The notes under the pieces were generated by a model. That model was not told the origin of the DNA, did no database searches, and worked only from the letters and a program-made list of their open reading frames with translations. From positions 20,686,905-20,750,904 of the forward strand of contig CM028335.1 of the NCBI GenBank assembly GCA_016647705.1: 64,000 bases of DNA, given 5' to 3'. Positions 35,605-48,479 of this stretch are shown one piece after another. Each line of letters starts with the position of its first letter. The stretch's first letter is position 1. Source of the DNA: Eucommia ulmoides (lineage: Eukaryota > Streptophyta > Magnoliopsida > Garryales > Eucommiaceae). Position numbers and translations under genes: made by a program.

Positions 35605-37825
35605 TGTTGGCCCAGTGAGCTACCCAAGAGATGGGGTGAATTGGTTATATATAAAAATCTAAACAAATATAATTCTTTTCAACACTTACTAAATCAAATA
35701 ATCATTTTTTCTTAAATAAATTTTTATCTTAGTTACGCAGCAGATAAGTTTATTTAATATAAGTGCACACCCAAACAAAATGTAAAGAAATTAAATAATG
35801 CAGCAAACCAAGATATATTCTGATTCAGCAAGCTAACCTTGCCTGATCCAGTCCCCTGAGATCCACAGAGTCATAACCTAGTCCTTTTAACAGGCTATGA
35901 TTCAAACCTCACAAACTCTCCAAGTATCATTTTCACCGGTAAGGATGGAACCGCTACAAATCACTCACAATTAATTCTATTTTGGAAGAATTAACACTTA
36001 ATTCTTTTCAAGAGAAAAGAATAATCTAACCTTTCTATATTCTAGGCAAAGATCGAACGACAATCTTTTTCCCAAAAAATATTGAAACCCCAGCAACCCT
36101 GACTAGATACAACCCAAAGATATATAATCCACACAAAACTCCCCAATTAGAAAAATAATAAGTTTTTTCCCACTCGGAGATTCTACCACCTCAAAACAAT
36201 TAAACTCGATTAATGTCCCAAAATTTATTAGTGATAGAATTTAAGTGAAAAATTCAATATTTGATTATATCAAGTGTGAGTAGCATAAAATTAAGCACGT
36301 AATCAAATAATCACAAAATTATTTTTTTAAAAAGATTTTTATGGTTTTTAAGTTTAAAAAAAAAAATTACGACGATCTTAAATCCAAGTAATCAATAATA
36401 ACATGAAATCAAATATAAAGACAATAAATTGAAAAGTTCTCACCAAGAAAACACAGAAAGAATCTAATCAGAATATCATGACGTCACAGATCAGTAACGT
36501 AAACTCAACAGCACTTTAATCCAAGAACGTTTTCACAAAATAATCTCACGAATGATCTCTCGAATAAATTTTAGAATAATATCTATTAGAAAAGCTCTGG
36601 AACTTGATAGTTATTGATGGTGTGATGTATTAGATCTTAAAATTCGTAGGTCTATTTAAGTTGATTTGAAACAGGCCCTCCAACGGTTAGTTTCCTCAAG
36701 ATAGGCCTCTAAAAGGCACCTATAGAACCTATATCTCATAACCATTCAATCCTGGTATAATTCACCCAAATATGGCTTTTAATACTCTTAATTAAGTCCT
36801 CAAATTATTTCTCAAATTCTAATAGAATAGATAGGAAGTATTTAATGAACCAAATTTATAAACACTGCAATTAGATATACCATATCTATCGGGATATCAA
36901 AATAGATGTGTTATATCTTAAGTATATTCAAATCCCCAAAATATCTCAATCAAATTTGTCAAAAATGACTAGCAATGGTTAATATTTGATCAGATCCTTA
37001 AAATCCTCGAAATCTCAAAAGATAGTCGGTTGACCGAACACAAGCCCATCGGTTGACGGATTGATTCAGCATGTAAGCTGGGCCAGCCCTTAAATGTAGT
37101 CGGTTGATCGACCCATCAATGGTTGGTTGATCGATCAATTCAGGTTCAATTTCAAAACCAAAATCTAGCCTTAGTCGGTTGACCGATCTCACCATGGTCG
37201 GTTGACTGATCGATTCAGAGAGTTTCACTTGGCCAATTTAGTTGACTGATCTCTCCTGGTCGGTTGACCAATCAATTCAGAGAGTTCTCTTTTTCCAGCC
37301 TATGCCACTCGGTTGACCAAACCCCTTCTTGTCGGTTGACCGAACCCCTTCTGGTCGGTTAACCGAACACTGTTAGAACATTTCCTTTTCAACTTATTTC
37401 AACTCCAAGATTCAATGTTTAATCCTATTAACCGATTTCTTTTCTCGATTAACACAATTGATGCTAATATTCAATTTTAAACATTATTCTCACTTAGGTC
37501 AATTTTCATTTTTCAATTTCTCATTGGAGCAAATAATTGAACACTAATTAGGATCTTAATTTCATTAAATTAAACACACATAAATATAACTTATTATTTA
37601 GTGTTGTGTGTGATCCTAATTTAGGATACATTAAAAGTAAAAGAGTGTTTGAGTTGTTTTCACCAAATTTATTCGGAATCTTCAACACTCTTCATTTCTT
37701 AAAGCGTCCTTGATAATTACATCATGATTTAATTTTGAATGGAACTTCTTATACTGAAACACTCAACAAATACGTTAGTTCCACAAAAAAACACTTAGTT
37801 GTCCATTAAAATCTCGGGATCAACA
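35605..37825 (-). repeat. Right LTR (5' LTR) of the SIRE-like Copia array
   Basis: The 2221-bp LTR runs TGTTGGCCCAGTGAGC ... GATCAACA. It is colinear with 27718-31581, apart from the nested insertion there and a deletion of about 150 bp near 35870. The signature CCCAAGAGATGGGGTGAATTGG near the start is typical of plant SIRE-like LTRs. Confidence 0.85.
37020..37375. repeat. Array of TCGGTTGACCGA near-palindromes, right LTR
   Basis: Ten or so copies or variants of CGGTTGACCGA are separated by 15-45 bp, at the position equivalent to 30780-31100. The extra copy CGGTTGACCGAACCCCTTCT near 37333 is a local duplication absent from the other LTR. Confidence 0.85.
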
Positions 37826-37888
37826 ATGTTTGATTTATTATTCTTAACAAAGAAATTGGCCACATTGTGGCCCATTTCTTGCTTGGTG

Positions 37889-38478
37889 TCAGGCAAAGTT
37901 ATTGGCCCCCTTGCTCCCACCCCCTAAATTTCCCAACCCCTCATTCCACCCATTAATTTCCCCAACTCCCCCCCCCCCTATTTTTAAATCTTATAAAATA
38001 AAATAAAAATAAAAATCAAATATATTTAATTCTTATAAAAAAAAAAATTTAATTAATTTTTAGAAAAAGTTCAATTCGATCAATTTTGGACACAAATAGG
38101 GTACCTTATGTGCGCTAAAATTTCAACACATCCGACTCTTAAAAATATATGATGTGAATCGTATGTGAATTGTTTTTAAATATATTATTAAAAAAATTAA
38201 ATATGATAAATATAAAATAATTTAATTTGTTTTTCTAAATACAAGTTTGAAAAATAGCCAAATTTTACAAAATTTATAAATATTATATTTTCAAAAATTA
38301 AAAGTTTCCAAAAAATAGTGAAAAAAATATTTTTTATAAGAATTAAATATATTAGATTTTAATTTTTTTATTACTTTATAAGATTTTGAAAAATATGGGG
38401 TGTTGGAGAAATTAATAAGGGGGCTGGGGAGTTGTGGAAATTTAGGGAGGGGGGGAGGGGGGCCTGCAACTTTGCTGG
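37889..38478. mobile_element. MITE with terminal inverted repeats
   Basis: The left end CAGGCAAAGTTATTGGCCCCC is the reverse complement, with few changes, of the right end GGGGCCTGCAACTTTGCTGG. Inverted similarity continues inward through CTAAATTTCC, CCCATTAATTT, AATCTTATAAA and TATATTTAATTCTTATAAAA, so most of the 590 bp folds into a hairpin. No coding capacity is present. Flanks contain TTGGTG on both sides, but the target duplication is not clear. Confidence 0.75.
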
Positions 38479-38489
38479 CTATTGGTGAA

Positions 38490-38750
38490 ATTTTAATCGC
38501 TTCGATTTTACTCGCAAGTGCACGAGGTCAAGTTTTAATATAGTGGATCCGAAGATCGAGTGTCGTCCACTGGAATTTGTCCGAGGATTAGTTAAGTACT
38601 ACAATTAACATAACTTAATATTATCTAGATGTTTCAAGAATTGATTTGTGATTGCTTAATCGAAAACTAATTAAACCCAAAAACTTGGGATTAATTCTAT
38701 GAAAATGGATTACCTAGGGATTAATTTCGTTCACTAATACACTCATGTTC
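38490..38750. repeat. Fragment of the second LTR family
   Basis: Matches the first part of the LTR at 29236: TTTACTCGCAAGTGCACGAGG, AGTGGATC, TCCACTGG, TTAATATTATCT and GGATTACCTAGG. Similarity ends abruptly at about 38750. Confidence 0.7.
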
Positions 38751-41440
38751 AACATTCTGGCAAATCAACTAGAAACTTGTGGTGGCATACTCCTTTACCG
38801 GATGTTCTCACCTTTGTTTCTTGATATTTTAGGATCCAAATATTTATAGAAAGTACTTTCTCCATTATCCTAGACTCCGAAAAAATCTCTCCTCTCTCAC
38901 TACCACTCATGAGATACCATCTAGTAAATGGGGTGCAGTTTAAAAAGGGTGAATAAAGATAAGGGTCTTCCACCTAATCAAGAAAAGGGAAAGAAAAGGT
39001 AGAAAAATAAATGAATGCAAAAGGAAAGGGAGAATTAGAAGAAAATGAAGACGATGTTGATATCTGAGCCTACATGACTCAGAATTGTTGAGATGGACTG
39101 ACTGATGCTTCGATGGATGTCACGTAGGAGGCATCATAGGAAGACTTGATGTTATTACTCAAGACTTTTATGAAGATTCAATTTTCCTCACATACGTAGA
39201 ACATGGATGAGAGGTTCGACAATGAGCAAGCTTCAGTGGGAGAGCTATCAACATATGGACACTCCTACATGTCATTCAATCCACCTTCTCTACCCAATCT
39301 TTAGATGTTTTTCTGATGAAACATTGTAATCCTTAAGTCCAACATGAATTTTGGTTCTAATAGTTAAAGTCTACAATCGGGAATACTTATCCCTGGATTA
39401 TTTTTTTTGGATGATAGTTTAACTCTTATATATTTTTGAACTTAATTTGTCCATCACATTTAGATCACATATGTGACATATTTGTGCGTGGATTCTTCAT
39501 CTTTTCTACTAAAACTACATGTAGCTATTATCATACCCATCCTACCAGAATTTTTGGTCTTAGTATATGTGTATTGTTCTCTGTTTCATTTGCTTGACCT
39601 ATGAAACCATGCTAATGTACCTTTATTCCCTACATAAATCACACTCCCTACTTTTTGACATGACAGTAGAGGAGACATTAATGATTTGTTTTTTTCACCT
39701 AGAACACTCTATTCACACTATATTTGTTTTTCCTAGCATATACCTTATCATATTCTTCATGCTATATCTCCATGCTTGTTATTCATGCTTATTGCTATCT
39801 TCCTTAGATACATGGTAATTACTATTTTTTAAATTAAAATGTCGAAGACACTATTCTAATAGGGAATTGATTCCCTTTGTTCAATTAACTGGTCAGTCCA
39901 CAAATTAAGGCCAAAACAAATTTCATTTAGCTAATTAAGAATATCGATCGACTAATGGGGTATCCAGTTAATCGATTGTCGTAACTTTGTTTGTATTTTT
40001 TGGGCCAAAAATAAAATTTGAGATCTAAATGAACATGAAATTGATTCAAACTTGTTTCAAATGTTAACTAGACTTTTTACCTATCAATTTAATCAAACAT
40101 TATGAATTGAGAAACAAGATGAAAGGTAAAATTGGATGAACAAAAGTGACAAATTTTCAAACCAATTTTCAGTCTTTTTCATAATTATTTGTCTCTCATG
40201 GGATTCATTCTTAATTAGAGCAATCTAATATTAACTAGATTTCATGGCCCTAAATTGATTCTTTAGATTAACATAACTAAATAAAAAATATTTTTATTTT
40301 ATTTTAATAAAAAAATTAAAATATGCCTTTTAAAAAAAACCATGTCTTTTTAAAATATTTTTTTCTAATGATAAATATTTATTTCCTTAATTTGTTTTAT
40401 TCTCTTTTCTTATTTTTTCTCACTCTCACCCTCACTCTTTCGAACAACTCGTTTCCTATTTCCTTATTTATCCTCTCTCTCTCTCTCTCTCTCTCTCATT
40501 ATAGTCTATCTCTCTCACAGGGTTGTATTCCTAAAATTTCAACCCTAACCACAGACCTTCCTCCTCCCTCATTATTCACTTTAAACTCTAGTGCTCTCTC
40601 TCCCTCTCGCTGTCGAGTTGTCTTCCCCGAAAATCGTTCTTGTACATCCATGTATCCAACGTCGCAATTCCAATCTCTTCCACTATCGTTCTCGCAAACC
40701 CACATCGTCGTCGTCGCATATCAAGCCCCATCCCTATCGTCGTTGTAAACACAGAACCCTTCAGTTCAAACCTTTCTCTCTCTTTCCCACATCCCCCATC
40801 TCTATTTGCGCGGCCACAAACCTCTCTCTCTCACATCGCCAACATTCTATGCGTTGGGTAAGTTATAGAGAAGTTTTGTCGAAACTAACCTCTCAAAAGG
40901 CCTCTATTACCTCTTCTTCTAATAGGTTAACTATTTGCACTGTATTGAATTCGTTGTTGTTTATTAACGTTGTATATTCTGCATTGTTCCTGTTGACATA
41001 TTTTTGTCGATTTAATTCTATGTTTATTACATTCTATTTGCAAATTTAGTTAAGGTTTAATTAGGATTCTATTTGTTTTTATTTTAGATTTCAATTTTCC
41101 TTTAGTTAAGCTTTAAGTTTTGGATTTCAATTTTTTTATGAGTTGGATTAAAGTTAGGGTTTTTAATCTATGAATTTGATTACAATTCATTGAAGGGATA
41201 TAGACTGCTTTGTTACCAAATTTCTATTTTGCTTTCCAAAAAATAAGGGATGCGAACATAATCAACGAAAAAAGAGGAATTGTACCAATATTGCTTTTCA
41301 TGCAAGCCTCACTCCAAAGAACCGGGATTGATGTAGTTTATTAATATGCATCGTTTGTTTAATCTTTGTTTCAATATCCATTGTTCTTGCCTATTCGATT
41401 GTATTTACTGTTCTTCAACTTTTATATGTTTGTTAAGATA
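38751..41440. other. Unassigned AT-rich region with a (CT)n leader-like block
   Basis: No gene is recognised. A (CT)n run lies at 40472-40498. It is followed by about 360 bp of CT-rich, GC-richer DNA (to 40858) ending in a splice-donor-like GGGTAAGTT, as in a plant 5' UTR plus first exon. The open frames in it (LFPHYRSRKPT type) show no domain. It may be a captured promoter/5' UTR. The remainder, 38751-40450, is AT-rich without repeats that I can name. Confidence 0.4.
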
Positions 41441-42010
41441 TATTGAGAATATGGGGTTTGACACTCGGGAGATGTAACTCTGAATTCGGACTAGGGTTTA
41501 AACATAATATGACGATCTAATGACCCAGGAGGGTGTTAGAAAGTATGCAATCCATGAGGTTGGGGTAAGACTCATGTGACCAAATGTCGTATAAACGCTC
41601 GAGGGGGACTTTGGCGTTGACGCGAAATCACATATTCATTCATTTTACACTCTGGAAAGGTAGTGAGTCAGTTTTCGATACTTAGATTGTCACATAGTTT
41701 GAATACCGTTAATGTAAACTAGATTGGATCAAACATGTATACATAAACGAAGTTAATCCCTAGATAATCTATTCCCATATAATAGATTTAGTATTATAAT
41801 TTAATTAATTGTTAATTTAGTTTATTATTCATTAAAAATAAAAACATAATTTTTATCACCTAAATAAAGTTCAGTTATGATAATTGCGGTACTTAGCGAC
41901 AATTTAATCCAATCCCTGTGGATACGACAACCCTTACTCTTTCCTATTCTATAAAACTTGACCCGTACACTTGTGGTGGAAGTAGAGACGTAATATTCCG
42001 CTACCAGTAA
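41440..42010. repeat. Inverted fragment of the second LTR family
   Basis: Reverse complement of the LTR end seen at 29236, 38490 and 45823. It contains GGGGGACTTTGGCGTTGACG, AACTCTGAATTCGGACTAGG, CCAATCCCTGTGGATACGAC and TTGACCCGTACACTTG. With 38490-38750 it forms an inverted pair about 3.2 kb apart. Confidence 0.7.
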
Positions 42011-42089
42011 CTGTAGAGAGTCACAAACCTACAGGCGGTTCAGGTGGTAACTATAGAAATTAACTCCTACATCTTAATGCATGATTTTT

Positions 42090-42894
42090 AGCTTCATTGC
42101 CTTCAGTTATTACTTCTACTCCATATAAAAGGACAGACATTCTCAGCATATAGATATCACATCCTAAAGTTGTATTTTTTAGATTATTTTGAGTGGTTCG
42201 AGAGATTTTGTTTTTCTTGAGAGTTTTTTAGAGAGCTAACATATTTCTAGTTGTTGAGATTTTGGTTTCCAGTGCTGGTATCAATGGCTATTTGATTATT
42301 ATATCTTAGGAGGTAGACACTCATTCAAATCATAAGCACCGTAGCAGGGGTGAAATTTTGTTTTAAGGAGAAATTGTATGTCATGGTCTAGATCTCCTTA
42401 TGGGTATTTTGTTTTTCGTTTCAATTAAGTAATAGAGTTAGTATCTTGCTCTTTTTTTCATTCAGTACTTAATAATCACACTATAATATAAATTTCTAAT
42501 TTGTCTTTTTATATTATCATTTGTTAATCTGGAATGTTTCAGTAACAAATAATTTTGATCAATTTCATTTTTATTTCTCATATTTATTATTAATAATTAT
42601 TTATTTATTTAATTAATTTTTGCACCAATTTTGTCAATAATCTTAAAGTAGATTTCAAATATTCATGTACAGTTTTGGTTTTTTGTTTAATAAAATATTT
42701 CAGTAAAAAAAAATTGCTTATATTTTTATTGATTTGTTTATAGAAAAATTGTCCTATTCTAATGATATTATTATTATCATTGCTACAGCTGCAAATCAAA
42801 GTGTTACATCATCCATTGTGTCTGTGCTTGTCGCATATCCAATGTCTACTCCACAACCAGAAAAGACGGAGAAGTTTGATGGAAGCGAATGGGT
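42090..42894 (+). mobile_element. Copia remnant: LTR 3' part and gag start
   Basis: A TATA-like box (TATAAAAGG at 42125) and a GA-rich transcribed leader are followed by ATAAGCACCGTAGCAGGG and GGAGAAATTGTATGTCATG, in the style of Copia R/U5 regions. A short plus-strand coding stretch then appears (SSIVSVLVAYPMSTPQPEKT, then EKFDGSEW), matching the usual EKFDG-type gag N-terminus. It is cut at 42894 by the next element. The assignment rests on weak but consistent signals. Confidence 0.4.
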
Positions 42895-44315
42895 TGTTGT
42901 CGACAAAAACGTTTTGTGTCTAGTTCTAAATTTACTCGCAAGCACATGAATTAGTTGTAGCAAAGATTAATGGTAGCAAGGTAGATCCTACGAAGATTTC
43001 TATCAAAGGAAAAATACTTAATCCGTTCAAGTTAATTTAATTATAATCTAGTTCAAAATGGTTTTGTTTTAAAAAAAAATTCAAAATAAATTAAAATGAT
43101 ATTGAATAAAATAAGAAATACATAGTAAAATAAATAAGAAAAATTCATAACCACGTTAGGAATTGTGGGTTTGGTATTTTGGGCATTATGTCGTTTTTGT
43201 ATTTTTACCGTTAACTTGGATTTGTGCAAACGAGCATTCACAACCTTAAGCCGGAACTATTTAGAAAGATCATATTGATTATTCTCAAGCATGATATATC
43301 TTCAATATTTAATTCTTACGTTACTCTAATTTAGGGTGAATTAAAATGGAGGAATAAACCATCAAGTTTATTAATTAATCTCTGTGAATACTATTGTATG
43401 ACCTTTAGATTTAGACCACAAGTTCTAAATCTAACAAAACAATTGAATGAATTTAGAATCAAAATTTCGACAAGAACCTTTTGAAATAAATCCAATTATA
43501 AAATCGATTTCAAGAACAATATTCATCGTCACACAATTGTTTATATAGATCCAAAATTAAATTAAAAATAGAATATTACATAAACTCGACAATATAATGG
43601 CATAATCCTAATCTGATTGGAAGAAGTTATCCGCTCATCGTTGTGTAAAGTAGTGTTTTCTTAGAAACAATTCTTAAAAATACCGTTTTGCACTTTGTAC
43701 TCATAAGAATTCAAGTTTCCTCTTCTCCAAAATAAAAATAAAAATAAAGAAGAATAATGAAATATTTACAAAAATAGTGGCATTTGGTCTTAGGAAATGG
43801 TATGGAATTCTCTCTAACATCCAAGGATATTTTATAGGCATCCAAGATCAACTTTGGGGTGCTAATTGAGAAAAACATAATAGTTTGGGGTGCAATTTGT
43901 CAAGTGGTTGAACCTTCTAGGGTTTGTAGCCCACAGCCACGCACATTGCACAGCCAAGGAAATGGGCTCTCTCTGTTTACGGCTTCATTTTTTATCCGAT
44001 TTGCTCCAACTTAACACCATTTTGTTCCTTTTTCAAAAACTTACAAAAACATATAAAATGATTAAATTTTTTATATTTGAATCTGATCGAACGATTTATT
44101 CCGATTTCTTTGGTTTTTGTTCGGCTTTCGCTCGGCTTGTCGTGGTTTGCTCATTTTTTTTATCCAATTTACCCCCAACATAGCGTCGTTTTATTCCATT
44201 TTCAAAAATATGGAAAAACAACAAAAATAACTCTATTTATAATAATTTACTCTAATCGAATAATTAACAAAACTAAGTTTAGTGGTATAAAATCACATAA
44301 AATAAGGTGTGATCA
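42895..44315 (-). repeat. LTR A (3' LTR) of the tRNA-Asp-primed element
   Basis: The 1421-bp LTR runs TGTTGTCGAC ... GTGTGATCA. It contains ACTCGCAAGCACATGAATTAG and GTAGCAAAGATTAATGGTAGC, and is colinear with LTR B. On the minus strand it begins TGATCACACC straight after the polypurine tract. No insertions are present. Confidence 0.75.
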
Positions 44316-45387
44316 CACCCCTAAACCTAACTTTTGGTAGTCCTCGAGCGAAACTAAATATAATAATTAAATGAAAAGCCACTTTCGTGGAGAACACGAT
44401 TGCATTTAGCTTATGCAACAAGCCTTTAAACGCTTAGATCACCTCTAGTGGACGAGTATAGTCTCGTGAGGGTCTACAGTGATATTACCCATAAACATCC
44501 TAAATTCCTTATTGTGAATTTCTATTCCTCATAGAAAATTTATAAGTCTTGTCCAATGCTAACATATTAATTGAAATCATTCGAAAGTTACCAAAATATT
44601 CATTAATCTCATAGCGCGTGATTCCTAACAATATCCATTTTTGTAGCCGCAACATACATGCAACTCTCATTTATAATGAATTTAACATATAGTAGCTAGT
44701 CAACTGGTTTTAAACAATCAAACATATTTTTCCTGAAATAAAATTATATTTGTCCATATATATATATATGAAATATAAATATAAAATTTTCTTTAAATGA
44801 CTCGTACAATGCTTACTCCACTGGGCTTTCTAAGATGTTCGTGTACCGAGTGTTAGGTCAATTATCCCAATCCAGTTGGTTCGAGGCATTAGATGTTAAA
44901 ACGCCCTTCAGGCTTAATAACCCGAACATCTTAGGATTTTCGAGATTAACGAGCCACTTATTGTCCTAACAAATCGCTCACTCCTTTTGACATGAACACT
45001 TACTGCTTACTGAAGCAAGAGACCTGGTTACTCAGCGAAAGTTCATAATTAAAACAAAAAGTTTTTATTATTAACACATTTTTTAATAGTTTTCATTTTT
45101 TTTTTTTTTATAAATATTTAAACTTCGGGGATAGGTTATTATCATGCCAAAATTTAAAAAATCAACTATTGTAGTAAATTTAAAATAATATAGTAAAATT
45201 AAAATAAAGGAAAGTTAGTAAGTATGCAAGGGTTGAAAAATAACTTTTTTAAAAAAATCAATGTTATGCTCCATTGATTATTTAGCAAACTCAAGTTTAT
45301 AACCGATAGACATGCTATCATAGGATAGGTTGATACAATTAAGTATGAATTAAAATAACAAAAGGAAAATAAGCATTTACCCCCCCT

Positions 45388-45419
<32 letters not shown>

Positions 45420-45822
45420 TAAATCTCGCATTATTCTCAATGAGAAAAGTACAAAGTTAATTTGGCAAGGAAATATATTACCTGGTGTAACTGAACTATA
45501 TGGTCTGATAGAATTCTTGTAAATCTATCTATCACAACACTAAAAGAAACTCATAAAATCAAATATAAAAGTAAAAACTAAAATCTAAAACAACAATGGG
45601 TTGCCTCTCACTCAATGCTAAGTTTTAGTGTCTTCAGCTAGAAGATGAGTGTCTCAACTCCCTAACTATGGTGGAGTAACTCGCTTCTCACCTTTTGTTG
45701 AGTTACTCTCCAATCGATGAGAGATATGTTACATGCGACACTCAAATTTCTCAACTTTTTTCCCAAATCAAATCCCATTTCTTGTCTGTGGGACTTTTTT
45801 GGTAGTCTTCTTATTAAGACTC
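44316..45822. other. 3' untranslated internal part of the tRNA-Asp-primed element
   Basis: No coding sequence is visible. It includes CACCCCTAAACCTAACTTTT and a block with CTTCAGGCTTAATAACCC. A run of C with one T, then A, lies at 45380-45417. Homopolymer runs here are probably length-variable. Confidence 0.5.
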
Positions 45823-46160
45823 TGTACGCCGAAGGATTCTACTTTCCTTCGCGTATATGACTACTCTCAAGTGTACGAGGTCAAAGTTTTAGTATAGTGT
45901 TATCGTTAAGATTGGGTTATCGTATCCACAGGGATTGGTGTCGTTACTATCGAATACCGCGTTTGTCGTGACCTAATTTTATCTAGGCGGAAAACAAATG
46001 TATTTAATGAATTAAACTAATACTAATATGTCCTAAATTAACTACACTAATATGCTAATATGTTTTAGGGTGAAAAATTGCCTAGGGATTAACGTGTTTA
46101 CAAATACGTATTTGATCTCGATTTACTCACGTTTATAGTGTTCAACCTATTTGACAATCT

Positions 46161-46570
46161 CAGTACGTAAACTCCACCGCCACCTCTCCCGAGTGTAAGA
46201 TGGGGGAATACATGACTTCGAGTCAACGAAGAAGTCCCCCTCAATGTCTTAACGACCCTAGGTCACGTGAGTTTCGCCCAGTGTCATTGATTGCACACAA
46301 TCCAACTCTCTCCCGGGCTATTGGATCATGCGTTGTATTTACCCTATCGATAATCTCCGTTCTAAAACTCCCTCGCCACCTCTCCCTAGTATAAGACGGG
46401 GGATATAACGCAACTTCGATCCAATAAAAAAGTCTCCCTCAATGTCTTAACGACCCTAGGTCGTGTGAGTCTTGCCCCAACGTCATCGATTGTTCACGAT
46501 TCAAACCCCGACCGGGTTATAGAATCGTGGCGTTTGTTTACCGTAATCCGAATCCAGGGTTTTGTCAAAA
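46161..46570. repeat. Tandem duplication of about 207 bp inside the first LTR
   Basis: CGCCACCTCTCCC, AAGTC(C/T)CCCTCAATGTCTTA, CGACCCTAGGTC and TCGATTG-type blocks occur in the same order from 46161 and again from about 46368. The second LTR (47700-47960) has a single copy. Confidence 0.8.
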
Positions 46571-47039
46571 CCCCATATTCTCCAATTATCATTCTAATCA
46601 TGATAAATAAACAATACGATAAATACAATCAAACTACAAAGAATAATCACAAATGAAACACCGAAATCATCCAAACAACGTATTTATAAATTATATGTTA
46701 ATCCCTATACAATCCATGTTTAGCTATGGCCTTAGCCACATTTACAATGAAACAACAAGCTAAACATTCTCACATGATCCTAAGATAAAGAAATAAGGAA
46801 AAACAATCGAAGAACTTAGCCTCGTCCGAAGATAAACCGCTAAGAACGTTTAACGATCGATTCGCCATCTTCTCTACTTCGGGATGTGAGCTCCACCTCT
46901 AAAACTCCTAAACACAAGCCTAAATATGGCCTAAGATGCCCAAATGGCCGAGGGGTTTACAAGGAGGGGAGAGGGAATGGTATTTATAGCCAAAATATCT
47001 CAAAATATCTAATAAATATCAAGGCTGTGTCAGGGGTTT

Positions 47040-47445
47040 CCGTCTAGGCGCAGGGTTTTCTGCCTAGGCGCATTAGGTCAGTTAACTTTCTACCGTTTTT
47101 TCACCTAGGAGGTGGAATTTTCTCCTAGGCCGAGGAACTTCAGGTTTGTATTTTGTTTTGACTGTAACTTCTTCATCCGAACTCCGATTGAGCTTATTCA
47201 ACAACCTATGGAAAGCTAAAAAACATATCTACAACTTCTATGTTTTGAGTGTTTCTAAAATCATATTGCATAGTAGTCCAAAATAGCCTTGAAGTTACAG
47301 CACCTGTACCGGCTTTGCAGGTTTGGTGACCGCCTAGGCGAAGAAGTAGGCGGTGGACTTGGAACAATTTCTGCTGGGGTTTCCACCTAGGCGGTGGGTT
47401 GTCAGATGCCTTTTTTCATTCTCAGCATCTTCACTGCCTAGGCGG
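47040..47445. repeat. CCTAGGCGG palindrome array, first LTR
   Basis: Seven copies or variants of CGCCTAGGCG(G) lie between 47050 and 47440. The best, CACCTAGGCGGTGGG and TGCCTAGGCGGTGGG, fit the 12-bp palindrome CCGCCTAGGCGG with one or two changes. Each is usually followed by TGG. Confidence 0.85.
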
Positions 47446-48479
47446 TGGGCCTATTTCACAATTTTGCCTCCGAGCTTGTTTAACCACTGTAACTTTGTCT
47501 GCTTTTGGTTCGATCTCATCGTTTTCGCTCCAGTTTCCTATCTTTTTGCCCCACACACCTGATTTATACAAAAAGAAATAAAACTAATTAAAACATAATA
47601 AAATACTACATAAATTCTCGAAAACTAACTTAATTCGGTTTGGAAATAAATAGATGGATCACACATATCAACAAAACAATCCCCGGTTATCTATAACGGT
47701 TATTATCACATCCAACAATCTCAGTATCTATAACTCACTCGCTCCCTCTTCCGAGTGAAAAGCGAGCGAATACATGACTTTGCATTGACGCCGAAGTCCC
47801 CCTCGAACGCCTTTCCGAACACATAGCCACGTGAGTCTTGACCCAACCTCATGGATTGCACATAATCCAAATCCCTCCCGGGTTATTGGATCGTTGTATT
47901 GTGTTTATCCCTAATCCGAATCCGGGGTTATCTCTCCCGAGTATTAAACCCCGTATTCTCGATTTATCGTAATAAGCATAATAAACGTGAAATAATGGTA
48001 AGCACAATTGGAATTGGATAACAAACCATTAGAATAACTTATATTCAATCAAAGAGATATTTACATAAATTACATCTAACCCTGATTAATCTCTAACTAA
48101 ACTAACATGATCTTAACCATTACAATATTAAATCAAGAGGAGATCATCATCATCAATAATAAACATTAAGTACAAAGATGAAAACAAGGAAAGAAAAATC
48201 AAATCTCAAAGTGGAGTAGTCCACTTTCGCCAAAGAACGATCCTCCCGAGCTTCCTCTTCTCCATTGATGATCTTCCTCTTTTAGCCCTTCAAGAATTGG
48301 CCAAAATCAATTCCTAAAACTAATCTAATCTACTCCTAAATTATCTAATCCTATCTAAGGTGAAAAGGGCTCTCCAAATATAATAGGGCATAAGACAAAA
48401 ATGGGGAAGAAAGGGGTTAAAGTAAAGGTTTGAAAAATATCTTCAAAATATCTAAAATTAGATATTTCTTGCAGAGTGT

